Below are positions 1 to 8,098 of a DNA stretch of 64,000 nucleotides, in pieces. The position numbers and the translations under genes were made by a program. Source of the DNA: Skermanella rosea (GTDB lineage: Bacteria > Pseudomonadota > Alphaproteobacteria > Azospirillales > Azospirillaceae). Location: NCBI RefSeq assembly GCF_016806835.2, contig NZ_CP086112.1, forward strand, positions 514,001-578,000, given 5' to 3'. Each line of letters opens with the position of its first letter. Position 1 is the first letter of the stretch. The notes under the pieces are model-generated. The model was not told the origin of the DNA. It saw only the letters and a program-made list of their open reading frames with translations, and did not search any database.

Positions 1-435
1 CAGCTTGGTGGGTTGCTGGCCCAGCACCGAGATCAAGCCGGGATGCAGTGCGAAATCGAAGACGATATCCTCGATATGCCCGGCATCGCTTTCGGCAAGG
101 CAGGATGACAGGCGGGCGAAGACGCCCATTTCGACCATCTGTCTCTGAAGTCGGTCCCGCTCGACGGTTGCCGGCAGTTGCGCGGAGATTTCGGCCCAGG
201 CGGCGCTGACGATGGGAATCGAGGGAGCCGTTTCGGCGAGCATCCGATACAGTTCCGATGCCTTCGCATGCCCTTCTTCCCGTGCGAACCGCAATGCTCC
301 TTCCAGGTCGGCATCTTCGGGCAGGGGCAACCCGAACAGCCGGCAGACCGCGAAGTCCCGAGCGGCCCCGCCGGAAAGCTCCGCTTCGGCGACGGAGATG
401 GCCCGGCCCCCGCGCCGCCGAGCGCGACGGCATGC
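1..435 (-). pseudogene. 3'-open, 5'-damaged coding fragment of unknown function
   Basis: On the minus strand the frame is open from an in-frame TGA at 436-438 to the window edge. From about position 400 downward it reads like a real protein, with segments such as AEAELSGGAARDFAVCRLFG, EGALRFAREEGHAKASELYR and FDFALHPGLISVLGQQPTKL. The first residues after the stop are arginine- and glycine-rich and do not look coding, and no ATG or GTG start precedes the good stretch. The original 5' end therefore appears to have been lost or replaced near 395-435. The product runs off the left edge and I do not recognise its family. It lies beside other gene fragments and an IS481-type transposase, which fits a rearranged locus. 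Confidence 0.45.
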
Positions 436-551
436 TCAAGGCCGTCGCCGTGCCGCTCGCCCCGGAGCCGGACAGCACCATCGCCCAAGACCGCCCGGTG
501 CTGATCGCGGTCGCGTGGCCGGACCCGCGGCGGACCGACCAGCACCTGTAA
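432..551 (+). pseudogene. Possible C-terminal fragment of a LuxR-type regulator
   Basis: A short plus-strand frame of 39 codons (ATG at 432, TAA at 549-551) contains MLKAVAVPLAPEPD and RPVLIAVAWPDPRR. The pattern of a hydrophobic strand, a PL turn, a second hydrophobic strand and a DP turn resembles the region before the helix-turn-helix of some LuxR-family regulators. That family assignment is a guess from pattern. The frame continues open upstream but collides head-on with the minus-strand fragment. It is probably a remnant left by recombination rather than a working gene. Confidence 0.22.
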
Positions 552-571
552 CATTCATGCCTCTTTGACTG

Positions 572-660
572 CCCCCGGCGGTGTCCCGGTTCGCCTTGCA
601 CATCGCTGGGAAGGCCCTCGCCATCTCGGACAGGCTTTCCCCCGATAAGCCGCACGCCTG
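572..660 (-). pseudogene. Remnant of a haloacid dehalogenase 3' end
   Basis: Read on the minus strand this encodes SGESLSEMARAFPAM. That nearly matches SGESLSEVARAFAAM, the C-terminus of the intact HAD gene at 8269-8940. The similarity runs past the HAD stop codon into the 3' flank (an AACCGGGAC-CGCCGGG block), so it is a DNA duplication or a paralogue and not a protein coincidence. In this copy the stop codon TGA has become TGC. Nothing upstream of the conserved ATGCAGGCG matches, because the IS481-type element begins there. Confidence 0.6.
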
Positions 661-702
661 CATGAGACTGCATACGGCTTGCCTCTTCGCGACCCTGACG
701 GT

Positions 703-1701
703 CTAGTTGTCCGGATGCGATACGTCCTTGGCGCTGTAGACGGTCAGCTGGGCGGCGATTTTGGTTCTGGTGCGGTCGCATGGGCTGGGTATCTGGTAGG
801 CCGGATTGGCGAGCTCAGGTTTTTCCCCGAGACGGGTCTGGACGACCTGGTCGGGTGACTGGCCGTTGAGGACGCGTTGTCGTCGTGCGTTGTAGGCAAG
901 GTTGTAGCCGTGGAGCAGGCGTTCGAGGGCGTCGTGGGTGCCGATGCACATGACCAGCACCTCCTGCCCGATGCGGCCGTTGAAGCGCTCGACCATGCCG
1001 TTGGTCTGGGGCGTGTACGGTTTGGTTTTTCGGTGGTCGATGCCCAGTTTGCGGCAGGCCGCCTCGAAGCCGTCAGCGGTGAAGCAGCTGCCGCGATCGG
1101 TCAGCACATGGGTCACCTTGAAGGGGAAGGCGGCGGCCGCTTCTCTCAGAAAGGCCGTGGCGCAGGCTTCGGTCTCCTCGTCCTTGACGGCGAGGTGAAC
1201 CATGCGCGAGGCGCGGTCGATCGCGACGTAGAGGTAGCGCTTGCGCGGTCCGGAGCCGATCACGTGCAGCTTGGGCAGATGTTTGATGTCCATATGCACG
1301 AAGCCGAGGTCGTACTCCTTGAACTGCTTGGTGACTTTCCGGGGGATGGAGGGAACCGGCAGCCGGCCCAGACCTTCGGCTTTGAGGATGCGGTAGATGC
1401 TGTCGCGGTTGAGGTGGGGCAGGAAGTGCCGCAGCGTGAAGGTCAGGTCGTCGAGCGCGAAGCCGGTCATGCGGCGCAGATGGCAGACGATAGCGCGCTC
1501 TTCGTCGGTGGCCCGCCAGCGCAGGTGCGTGGGCCGCGAGGAACGGTCCCGGCAATCCTCAGCGCCGCGCTTGCGCCACTTGCGGATGGTCTCGGTGCTG
1601 ACGCCGTAGCGTTTGGCCAGCTCGCCGGAGGGCTCGGTCGAACGAGCGATTTCGGCACGCACGGCCGGTGTGGTTCTGGCATTGGGATGGATCTGAAACA
1701 T
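703..1701 (-). CDS. IS481-type DDE transposase
   Basis: A 332-aa transposase that cuts and rejoins DNA at the ends of its own element. The N-terminal third is a helix-turn-helix (ELAKRYGVSTETIRKWRKRG). The catalytic rve core follows, with acidic residues in FVHMDIKHL, VLTDRGSCF and MVERFNGRIG, the DDE arrangement of the IS3/IS481 families. Length and a single uninterrupted frame fit IS481. Candidate ends share ACCCTGA and GGATG blocks (near 692-698 and the reverse complement near 1747-1753), but I could not fix the termini or a target duplication. It adjoins a truncated HAD remnant on its 3' side. Confidence 0.85.
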   Translation of the reverse strand: MFQIHPNARTTPAVRAEIARSTEPSGELAKRYGVSTETIRKWRKRGAEDCRDRSSRPTHLRWRATDEERAIVCHLRRMTGFALDDLTFTLRHFLPHLNRDSIYRILKAEGLGRLPVPSIPRKVTKQFKEYDLGFVHMDIKHLPKLHVIGSGPRKRYLYVAIDRASRMVHLAVKDEETEACATAFLREAAAAFPFKVTHVLTDRGSCFTADGFEAACRKLGIDHRKTKPYTPQTNGMVERFNGRIGQEVLVMCIGTHDALERLLHGYNLAYNARRQRVLNGQSPDQVVQTRLGEKPELANPAYQIPSPCDRTRTKIAAQLTVYSAKDVSHPDN

Positions 1702-1754
1702 GGGCAGGCCTCCATGGATCGTTCGACATCCGCCGCTTACCGATGATCAGGGTG

Positions 1755-1846
1755 TTCCGAACGGCGGTGGGCCCTCAAGCCTGGCCCTGCGGGCCCCCGC
1801 CGCTAGCGCGGCGGCTGCGGGCTTGACCGCCCACCGCCGTTCGGAA
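1755..1846. repeat. 92-bp long imperfect palindrome
   Basis: The arms TTCCGAACGGCGGTGGG (1755-1771) and CCCACCGCCGTTCGGAA (1830-1846) are perfect 17-bp inverted repeats. Pairing continues inward through TCAAGC/GCTTGA (1775-1780 and 1821-1826), and the centre contains GCTAGC flanked by GC-rich complementary stretches. It lies in non-coding DNA between the IS481-type and IS701-type elements. It could be a terminator, a REP-like element or the end of a lost transposon. No coding sense was found through 1847-1980. Confidence 0.7.
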
Positions 1847-2039
1847 GATCTGGCTCTTCATCGGCTGCGACGGACCGGACTGGCTGGTGCTCCCGGGCGC
1901 CCAGCGGGCCGGCGAAGTGCCAGGCATAAGCCTCTATCGCCCAACAGACCGGATCCCAACAACGTTCCGCAACTACACATCTAGTACTACAGCCGGGATT
2001 TTTCTTTTGAATAGCTGTTGAGTTTGTCAGGCAGCAAGG

Positions 2040-3026
2040 ATGGCGGTCATGACAAGCGTAGAAGCGGCAAAGGACTGGACACGGGGCTTGGACGAACTGA
2101 TGGAGCGGATCGCGCCGCGCTTCCATCGGGTTGAGGCACGCCAGCGCGCCCGCAGCTACTTGAACGGTCTGCTGGCGCCACTGGAGCGCAAGAACGGTTG
2201 GCACCTTGCCGAGGCGGCGGGCGATGCCTCACCTGACAGCGTGCAGGACTTCGTGTCTCGCATGCGCTGGGATGCCGATGCGGTGCGCGACGATTTGCGC
2301 GCCTATGTCGTCGAGCACCTGGGCGATGCAGACGCGGTGATGGCGCTCGACGAGACCGGCTTCATCAAGAAAGGCGAGCACTCCGTTGGTGTCCAGCGCC
2401 AATATTCCGGCACCGCCGGGCGCATCGAGAACTGTCAGGTCGGCGTCTTTCTCGGCTATTCCAGCCATCAGGGCCACGCCCTGCTCGACCGTGCGCTGTA
2501 CCTGCCCAAGACATGGGCCGGCGACGCGGAGCGCCGCCGGATCGCCTGGGTACCAGAAGATGTGTCCTTCGCCACCAAGCCCAAGCTGGGCATTGCGATG
2601 CTGGAGCGCGCCCTTGATGCCGGCGTGCCGTGTGCCTGGGTGACCGGCGACTGTGTCTATGGGGGCGACAGCGCTCTGCGCCGCTTTCTGGAACGCCGCC
2701 GGGTCGGCTACGTGCTGGCGGTGACCAGCGCTCAGCACCTCGGCCTCGTGCCGGTGCTCGACTGGGTCGAGGATGTTCCGGCCAACGGCTGGCACCGGCT
2801 CAGCGCCGGCGCCGGAGCCAAGGGCCCGCGGCTATACGACTGGGCCTTCCTGCCCTTCCGCGGCGCTGTCCCAGAGAACTGGGGAAAGGCGCTGCTGATC
2901 CGGCGCAGCCTCGGCGAGAAACAGGAGCTGGCGTTCTATCTCACCTCCGCCCCACCGGGGACGACGCTGGCCGATCTCGTGCGGGTGGCGGGCACGCGCT
3001 GGACCATCGAGATCGACCAGACATGA
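2040..3026 (+). pseudogene. IS701-family transposase, 5' part (interrupted)
   Basis: This encodes the first 324 residues of an IS701-type DDE transposase, with catalytic-type motifs MALDETGFIKKG and WVTGDCVYGGD. The native frame stops matching the family after RWTIE (codon 3009-3011). The last four residues, IDQT, and the TGA at 3024-3026 come from the inserted recombinase element. The native continuation, [20 protein letters not shown], resumes at 5412. The conserved E-rich segment that carries the last catalytic acid lies at this junction, so the truncated protein should be inactive. Confidence 0.85.
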
Positions 3027-5411
3027 TGCCTCCGTAATTACATCGGGCCGTCCTCGACAGGGTCGGGCGAGCCCGGGTTCCACATGCGTGGCGTCGCGTG
3101 CAAGGTCCGTAGCCGGGCCAGTTCGGCGTCGTCGGCCTGGATCATCCAGACTGACTTGCCCTCCCCGGTGACCAGCCGGCCGGTGATCACGCCCTTGCGA
3201 AGCCATGCGTAGAGCGTCGGCTTCGGGATGTCCAGGTGACGGGCCAGGGCCTCCAGCGTCCAATCGTGCGGGGATGCCGTCATGGTGCGCCGGGCCCGCT
3301 CGTTGGGCCACCGCTTCAGCCCCTGCCGGTAGAGCAGGCCCCGGACCGTTGCCGCCGAGAAGGGACCGCGGCGTTTGGGCGGGACCCAGCCCTCCGCGTT
3401 GAGCGTGTCGGCGATCGCCGGCGCCGTCCGGCCGTCGGCATGCAGGGCGGCGACCCGCTCCAGCAACGCCGGGTAGGTGCTCAGCTGTTCCAGGCGGGCG
3501 ACCGGCCGGGCCAGCGTGGTGCGGGTGCTGTGGCCGCCGGCCCACCGGCACTCCAGCGTGACGGTCTCGCTGTGGCCCTCCACGCCGACCACCACCCGGT
3601 CGAGGATCTGGCGGACGACGGCCTGCCGGTCCGCCATGGTCGTCGTCGGGGCGTGCCAGAGCGCCGGCAGATCCGCGGCCAGGCGGCGGATCTCCGCCTG
3701 CTCTTCGCCGCTGAGGACGGCGGGCTGGTGCGCGAGGAAGCGCTCGTACTCGGCCCGCAGGTCGGCCTCGGCCGCCAGCGCCGCCTCCCAGTGCCGTTCC
3801 AGCGTGCGGGCGACCAGACGGTTCTCGGGCTCGACCGCGTCGTATTGCCGGAACGCCCGCTTCACCTCGTAGCGCGCCCGCTCGAGCCGCTGCGCCCAGT
3901 GCCGCTGCACCGCGGCGCGTTCGGCGGCGAGGTCCTCGGCGGCGCGCAGGCTGACCTCGAGGGCGGCCGGCTCCAGCGCCTGCAGCACCAGGGCCGTGAC
4001 CGCCTCGTCCACGGTCGCCGCGACCAGGGATTGGCACAGCGGCGCGGCGTAGCTGGATGCCGCCCGGTTGCAGACGTAGCGCGCGGCGTGGCCGTTGCTC
4101 CTGTACTGGGTGGTCATCCGCTGGCCGCAGCGGCCGCAGACCACCAGTCCCGACAGCAGCGCGGTCCCGCCGCGGCTCACCCCCGTGGCCTGCGCCATGT
4201 TGGCCTCGAGTTGGCGAAGGTTGGCCTCATAGTGCTCCCAAGTGATGTAGGCGGGGAAGCGGTCCTTGAGCAGCACCGCCCAGTCGCCCGGGGCGGCGAC
4301 CCGGCGGCCGGTCCCGGGCCGCCCGGCCTTCTGGCGGCGCGGATCGGTCGGCCGTCGGCCGTAGGAATAGGCCCCGGCGTAGATCGGGTTGTGGAAGAGG
4401 TTGCTCAGCGTGGCCCGGTTCGGGCGGTGCCAGGCGAGCGGCTCGCCGGGCCGTCCCCCGGTCCGGTACGGCAGCTCGATCCCGTGCTCGACCAAGTGGC
4501 GCAGGACGCCGCTCAGCGTCCGATGGCGGTCGAACAGGTCGAAGAGCAGGGCGACGACGGCGCGCGCCTGCTCGTCGGGATCCTGAATGACGGTCCCGTC
4601 GGGCTGCCGGACATAGCCGCGCGGCAGGCAGAGCTGGAGAGCGCCCCGGTCGGCCTTGGCCTGCTTGCCATGCAGCATGCGCGTCTTCAGGATGTGCAAC
4701 TCGGCCTCGCTCATGGTGCCCTTGAGGCCCAGCAGGAGGCGGTCGTTGAAATTCTTCGCGTCGTAGATGCCTTCGGCGTCGCCGAGCAACGTCCCGAAGA
4801 TCGCGCAGATCTCGAGCAACTGGTGCCAGTCGCGGCAGGACCGCGCCAACCGCGACATCTCGATGCCCAGCACGATGCCGACGTGGCCCAGGCCGACCTC
4901 GGCCACGAGGTGCTGGAACCCGGGCCGGCCCTCGGCCGAGCTTGCGGATCGGCCGAGGTCATCGTCGATAACGAGGATCTGGCGACGCTGCCATCCCAGG
5001 GTCACGGCGCGCTCGACCAGGGCGTATTGCAGGCGAGTGGATTCCTGGTGGCGCTCAACCTGCTGGAGGGTCGATTGGCGGACATAGACGACGGCCGACC
5101 GGGTCAAGTGGTCCGCCGTCAGCTTGCCGCCGTCGCGTCCGGCGACCACAGCCGTGATTGTGCTCATGAGGCGCCTCCGTCGACGGTTCGGGCACCGCCA
5201 GGGTGCGGCAGGCCATGCCGGCGAGGAGACGGATCAGGTGGGACTTCCGATCCGCCGGAACAGTCTGCCAGATCTCCGGGCTCGCCGGCCTCCGATCGCT
5301 CATGGCGACCTGCCAACCATCGTGCCAGCGACAGCAACGCGTCGCAGCCCACTCTGGGCGCCGGGTTCGGAGCAGTCAAACTTACAGAGGTGTTAGGAGT
5401 GGCGGGTTGAG
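3012..5411. mobile_element. 2,400-bp serine-recombinase element inside the IS701 transposase gene
   Basis: Removing exactly 2,400 bp rejoins the IS701 transposase frame ([11 protein letters not shown]). GAG occurs at both borders (3009-3011 and 5409-5411), so the crossover falls within that triplet. This fits the 2-bp cores (GA or AG) used by serine recombinases. Imperfect inverted 9-mers lie just inside the ends: CCTCCGTAA at 3029-3037 and TTACAGAGG at 5382-5390, one mismatch. The element carries one clear gene, the large recombinase. Two overlapping short frames at 5055-5379 on the same strand could be an accessory ORF but cannot be chosen between. Confidence 0.85.
3038..5167 (-). CDS. Large serine recombinase (resolvase/integrase)
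   Basis: A 709-aa serine recombinase, presumably responsible for insertion of the surrounding 2.4-kb element. Residues about 25-175 are the resolvase catalytic domain, with the nucleophile serine in YVRQSTLQQ and the MSRLARS arginine motif. Residues about 190-330 are the Recombinase domain (LFHNPIYAGAYSYGRR). About 340-400 is a zinc ribbon (CGRCGQRM and later cysteines). A charged helical, probably coiled-coil stretch follows. Near the C-terminus (about 630-680) is an extra MerR/excisionase-like helix-turn-helix, LEALARHLDIPKPTLYAWLR. That terminal DNA-binding add-on is less usual for the family. The gene appears intact. Confidence 0.92.
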   Translation of the reverse strand: MSTITAVVAGRDGGKLTADHLTRSAVVYVRQSTLQQVERHQESTRLQYALVERAVTLGWQRRQILVIDDDLGRSASSAEGRPGFQHLVAEVGLGHVGIVLGIEMSRLARSCRDWHQLLEICAIFGTLLGDAEGIYDAKNFNDRLLLGLKGTMSEAELHILKTRMLHGKQAKADRGALQLCLPRGYVRQPDGTVIQDPDEQARAVVALLFDLFDRHRTLSGVLRHLVEHGIELPYRTGGRPGEPLAWHRPNRATLSNLFHNPIYAGAYSYGRRPTDPRRQKAGRPGTGRRVAAPGDWAVLLKDRFPAYITWEHYEANLRQLEANMAQATGVSRGGTALLSGLVVCGRCGQRMTTQYRSNGHAARYVCNRAASSYAAPLCQSLVAATVDEAVTALVLQALEPAALEVSLRAAEDLAAERAAVQRHWAQRLERARYEVKRAFRQYDAVEPENRLVARTLERHWEAALAAEADLRAEYERFLAHQPAVLSGEEQAEIRRLAADLPALWHAPTTTMADRQAVVRQILDRVVVGVEGHSETVTLECRWAGGHSTRTTLARPVARLEQLSTYPALLERVAALHADGRTAPAIADTLNAEGWVPPKRRGPFSAATVRGLLYRQGLKRWPNERARRTMTASPHDWTLEALARHLDIPKPTLYAWLRKGVITGRLVTGEGKSVWMIQADDAELARLRTLHATPRMWNPGSPDPVEDGPM

Positions 5412-5754
5412 GAGTGCTTCGAGGCGGCTAAGGGTGAGGTCGGGCTGGATCAGTACGAGGTGCGCTCCTGGACCGGGTGGCATCGACACATCACCTTGGC
5501 GATGCTCGCCCTGGCCTATCTGACCGTCTTGCGCAAGGCGGCTATCGGGGGGAGAAGACCCGCCCAATCTGGCCGCCGATCTGCTGCCCTTGACCGTGCC
5601 GGAGATCCGCCACCTGCTGTACCACCTCGCCATCCAGAAACCCGTCGATCCCAGCGCCGTTATCGCCTGGTCGTGCTGGCGAAGGCGGCACCAGCAACGG
5701 GCCCGGCGCAGCCACTGGAAGCGGCGTGCTCAAACCAATAAATCCCGGCTGTAG
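5409..5754 (+). pseudogene. IS701-family transposase, 3' part (frameshifted)
   Basis: From 5412 the frame reads [20 protein letters not shown] and continues through [18 protein letters not shown], the C-terminal core of IS701 transposases. At the G6 run 5547-5552 the family sequence shifts frame by one base and continues as [20 protein letters not shown] to a TAG at 5752-5754 inside the right inverted repeat. A 5-G or 8-G run would restore one frame. So this copy carries an indel in addition to the insertion at its 5' side. Confidence 0.8.
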
Positions 5755-5760
5755 TACTAG

Positions 5761-7328
5761 TTTCCGGTGCAAAATCATTTTAGGGGCATTGTAGCGGCCT
5801 GGGCGGCGACGCGCCCGGCCAGGGTGCGGGCGATGCGCTCCAGGTTGGCGGCGAGGATGCCCCAGCCGACCCAGCGCCCGAGGCCGGCCTCGCCGTGGTC
5901 GGGGCAGCGGTCGAGGCCGTAGGCGCGCTGGAGCACGCTGATCCGCCCCTCGATCCCGGCGCGGAAGCGGAAGCCCTTGCGGAACCAGCGCAGGCGCTCC
6001 TCGGCGCGGCGCTCCGGCGGCACTTGGCCGGTCGCCGGAATCACCACGCGCCGGACGCCCGCCTGCTTGGCCTGGACCTCGTTGTCCCGCGAGAAGACCC
6101 CGCGGTCGGCGGCCACCAGCCGGGGCGGCCGGCCGAAGCGCCGCCGGTGCGCCTCCAGGCTCGGCATCAGGAACGGAGCGTCCTGGCCCGGCCCGTCGAG
6201 CACGCGCCAGCCGCTGACGATGCCGCCCTCGACCTCCTCGAGCCACACCTTGCGCCCGAATTCCACGGGCTTGCCGGCCTTGTGGCGGACGATGACCTGG
6301 GTATGGGGCTCGAACAGGCTGAGGATCTTGTCGCCCGCCGGCACCGCCTCGCCGTGCAGGACGCGGCGTTCGGTTTGGTCCAGCACCCGGTCCAGGCGCG
6401 GCACCATCGCCTCGAGGCGCTGGGCCAGCTTGCGGGCCGCGGGCTCGGTCCGGGTGCGCAGGGCGGCGGCGACCCGGGCGGCCTGGCGGCGGCTCTTCCG
6501 GGCCACCTCGATCAGCCGGGCATAGGCCGCCCGCATCGCCTGGGCCGCCGCGTCGCCCGTGCGCCGGCCCAGGCGGTGCAGCCGCTGGACGAGGCGGCGC
6601 GCGCTTCGGGCATGCGCCTGGAAGGCCCGCTTGCCGAGGTCGGCGGCCGAGCCCAGCACCGCCTTGGCGCGACGCACCAGCCGGCCCAGCACGCGCACGC
6701 CGTCGTCCAGCAGGGCGCTGTCGCTGGGGTGGTGGATCGTGGTCTCGACCACCGTGCTGTCGAGCCGCAGCCGGGAGCCGCGCGTCACCTTGAGGTCGCG
6801 GGCCAGCGCCACGACCCGGTCGTTGAGCGCGGCGAGCGTCGCCGGCGCGATCACCGCAGCCCAGCGCAGCAGCGTCGTGTCGGTCGGCACCGCCTCCCGG
6901 TAGACCCGGCAGAATTGGCGCAGCACCAGGCTGCCGTCGACAAACCGCACGACCTCCTCGTAGCTCCAGCCGTACAGCCGCTTGACCACGAGCAGGCGGA
7001 CGATGACCTCGACCGGCGTGCTCGGCCGCCCCGCGGTCAGGCTGCGGCGCGAGCGCCGCGCCAAGTCGGCCTTGACGCCCCGCAGGACGGTTTCGTCCTC
7101 GAGCAGGCGGTCCAGTTCGCGCAGCACCGGGTCGAACCCGAAGTCAAGGTCCGGCGCCAGGGCGAACAGGTCGATGGGCGGATAGCGGTCCACGATCATG
7201 GCTGCCAACCCTCCGAAGGGCGCCCCCTCCAACCATGTCGGACCGTGGGCAACGGCCGTCCATCCCGGCCCACGGCGCCGGGACACGGCATTCCGCAGCG
7301 TTTGGCTCAAATCTTTTTGCACCGGAAA
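5761..7328. mobile_element. ISNCY-type insertion sequence, CTAG target
   Basis: The terminal inverted repeats are TTTCCGGTGCAAAA (5761-5774) and its perfect complement (7315-7328). CTAG lies immediately outside both ends (5757-5760 and 7329-7332). The left CTAG is also the right target duplication of the IS701 element, so the two elements abut exactly. Length is 1,568 bp with one transposase gene filling it. Confidence 0.85.
5775..7199 (-). CDS. ISNCY-type DDE transposase
   Basis: A transposase of about 474 aa. An N-terminal region (PSTPVEVIVRLLVVKRLYGW) resembles the DUF772-type N-terminal domain of IS5-like enzymes. The DDE core contains LRLDSTVVETTIHHPSDSAL and PRLVAADRGVFSRDNE, and the C-terminus has FRAGIEGRISVLQRAYGLD with a likely catalytic glutamate. 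A long arginine- and alanine-rich helical insert sits between them. I chose the ATG at 7197-7199 (MIVDRYPPIDLF). The frame stays open to 7322, but that start would lie inside the terminal repeat. The family name is from pattern and could be a related IS5-like group. Confidence 0.82.
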   Translation of the reverse strand: MIVDRYPPIDLFALAPDLDFGFDPVLRELDRLLEDETVLRGVKADLARRSRRSLTAGRPSTPVEVIVRLLVVKRLYGWSYEEVVRFVDGSLVLRQFCRVYREAVPTDTTLLRWAAVIAPATLAALNDRVVALARDLKVTRGSRLRLDSTVVETTIHHPSDSALLDDGVRVLGRLVRRAKAVLGSAADLGKRAFQAHARSARRLVQRLHRLGRRTGDAAAQAMRAAYARLIEVARKSRRQAARVAAALRTRTEPAARKLAQRLEAMVPRLDRVLDQTERRVLHGEAVPAGDKILSLFEPHTQVIVRHKAGKPVEFGRKVWLEEVEGGIVSGWRVLDGPGQDAPFLMPSLEAHRRRFGRPPRLVAADRGVFSRDNEVQAKQAGVRRVVIPATGQVPPERRAEERLRWFRKGFRFRAGIEGRISVLQRAYGLDRCPDHGEAGLGRWVGWGILAANLERIARTLAGRVAAQAATMPLK

Positions 7329-7380
7329 CTAGTACTAGAGCGGCACCCATTCAGGTTGGGTCCAGCCGGGACAGTCGGGC

Positions 7381-7474
7381 CGCTGCGTTGGGCCACGGCC
7401 CAACCTACGATCGACGGCCAGCATCACCTCCGCCCTGCATCAAACCGTAGGTTGGGCCGCGGCCCAATGCAGCG
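7381..7474. repeat. Paired palindromic repeat with CCTACG ends
   Basis: Two 29-nt arms (7381-7409 and 7446-7474) are inverted copies matching at 27 of 29 positions. Each is itself a palindrome built on TTGGGCC and GGCCCAA and ends in CCTACG. A related unit, palindromic GTCGGCC/GGCCGAC followed by CTACG, occurs at 55107-55134, so this looks like a dispersed repeat family. The 225 bp between the ISNCY element and parE hold nothing else I can identify. Confidence 0.65.
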
Positions 7475-7557
7475 CGGCGACTGGAACGGCAGGCTGCATG
7501 GTCCGCGTCAGCCCGGTGGTAAACCGCTCTGGGGAAGAAACGGCGGCCATTATCCTG

Positions 7558-7851
7558 CTATGGTCGGAGATGCCGCTCCCAATCCTGCCGCCCGTGCAGG
7601 ACGCGGACAATCAGCAAAATATCGTCCCGGACAAGATAGACGACGACATGGGCTTGGTGGAAATATAGACGAACAGGCGGATCGAACTCCGACCGTTCCC
7701 GCGCGGCGAAAGGATGCTCGCACAGGAAGGAAAAGCATTCGATCAGTCCGGCATGGTACCTCTCAGCCTGCTCGGTTCCGAACCGGCGCATACCATACAC
7801 GTAAATGCCGATGATATCCTCATCAGCCTTTTCAGTCGTCTTGAAGTTCAT
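7558..7851 (-). CDS. parE: ParE-family toxin (RelE/ParE superfamily)
   Basis: A 97-aa protein with the ParE fold pattern: an N-terminal helix pair (TEKADEDIIGIYVYGMRRFG, AERYHAGLIECFSFL), then HPFAARERSEFDPPVRLYFH, VVVYLVRDDILLIVRVLHGRQDW and a basic tail. Chromosomal ParE toxins usually poison DNA gyrase; RelE relatives cut mRNA instead. The start is the ATG at 7849-7851 (MNFKTTEKAD), which overlaps the parD 3' end by 20 bp. That overlap is typical of translationally coupled antitoxin-toxin pairs. Confidence 0.85.
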   Translation of the reverse strand: MNFKTTEKADEDIIGIYVYGMRRFGTEQAERYHAGLIECFSFLCEHPFAARERSEFDPPVRLYFHQAHVVVYLVRDDILLIVRVLHGRQDWERHLRP

Positions 7852-8098
7852 TCTTGCCGGGGGCTTCCGCACGGCGGCGAGCCTCGTGCAGGATCTCGCC
7901 CATGCTCCTGCCGCTGGTGCCGCTGGCAATACCTTCGTCGATCAATCCCTGCAATTCGGCGAGCCTGCCGACACGTTCCTGGTCCTTCCGGATCAGGTCG
8001 CGGACATAGTCGCTGGCATTGCTGTACCGGCCGGATCTTGCCTGAGCCTCGACCCAGTCCTTCATCGGGTCAGGCAGGGATACGTTCATGGTCGCCAT
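7832..8098 (-). CDS. parD: ParD-family antitoxin
   Basis: An 88-aa protein starting MATMNVSLPDPMKDWVEAQ. This is the ribbon-helix-helix DNA-binding N-terminus of ParD, and YSNASDYVRDLIRKDQER is the characteristic ParD helix. The C-terminal half (ASGTSGRSMGEILHEARRR) should wrap around the toxin. It precedes parE and overlaps it by 20 bp. ParD proteins normally bind their own promoter, here the roughly 120-bp gap 8099-8268, which shows short direct repeats (CGGCAGTCTTTGCC-like) around 8128-8145. Confidence 0.88.
   Translation of the reverse strand: MATMNVSLPDPMKDWVEAQARSGRYSNASDYVRDLIRKDQERVGRLAELQGLIDEGIASGTSGRSMGEILHEARRRAEAPGKNELQDD

Larger units (their letters stand above)
1985..5756. mobile_element. 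IS701-family element with nested insertion
   Basis: The ends are perfect 17-bp inverted repeats: TACTACAGCCGGGATTT at 1985-2001 and its complement at 5740-5756. Both are flanked by CTAG (1981-1984 and 5757-5760), matching the 4-bp YTAR target duplication known for IS701-family elements. Total length is 3,772 bp. Subtracting the 2,400-bp insertion at 3012-5411 leaves 1,372 bp, normal for this family. The transposase is doubly broken: it is split by the insertion and carries a frameshift in a G6 run at 5547-5552. Confidence 0.88.

Noticed and set aside
5055-5379. Small accessory gene upstream of the serine recombinase
   Set aside because: Two overlapping minus-strand frames compete: one has plausible sequence (SPEIWQTVPADRKSHLIRLL) but runs into the recombinase gene, and the other ends in an ATGA overlap but has poor sequence. 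They may be one frameshifted gene, which could not be decided by eye.
3236-5410. Long open plus-strand frame of over 700 codons antisense to the serine recombinase
   Set aside because: It mirrors the recombinase codon structure, has biased low-complexity composition (R, G, A, Q, D rich) and no recognisable domain. High GC makes such antisense frames expected.
5895-7814. Long plus-strand frame antisense to the ISNCY transposase and parE
   Set aside because: It crosses the element boundary and repeats, and the composition is that of an antisense shadow. The minus-strand genes have clear domains.
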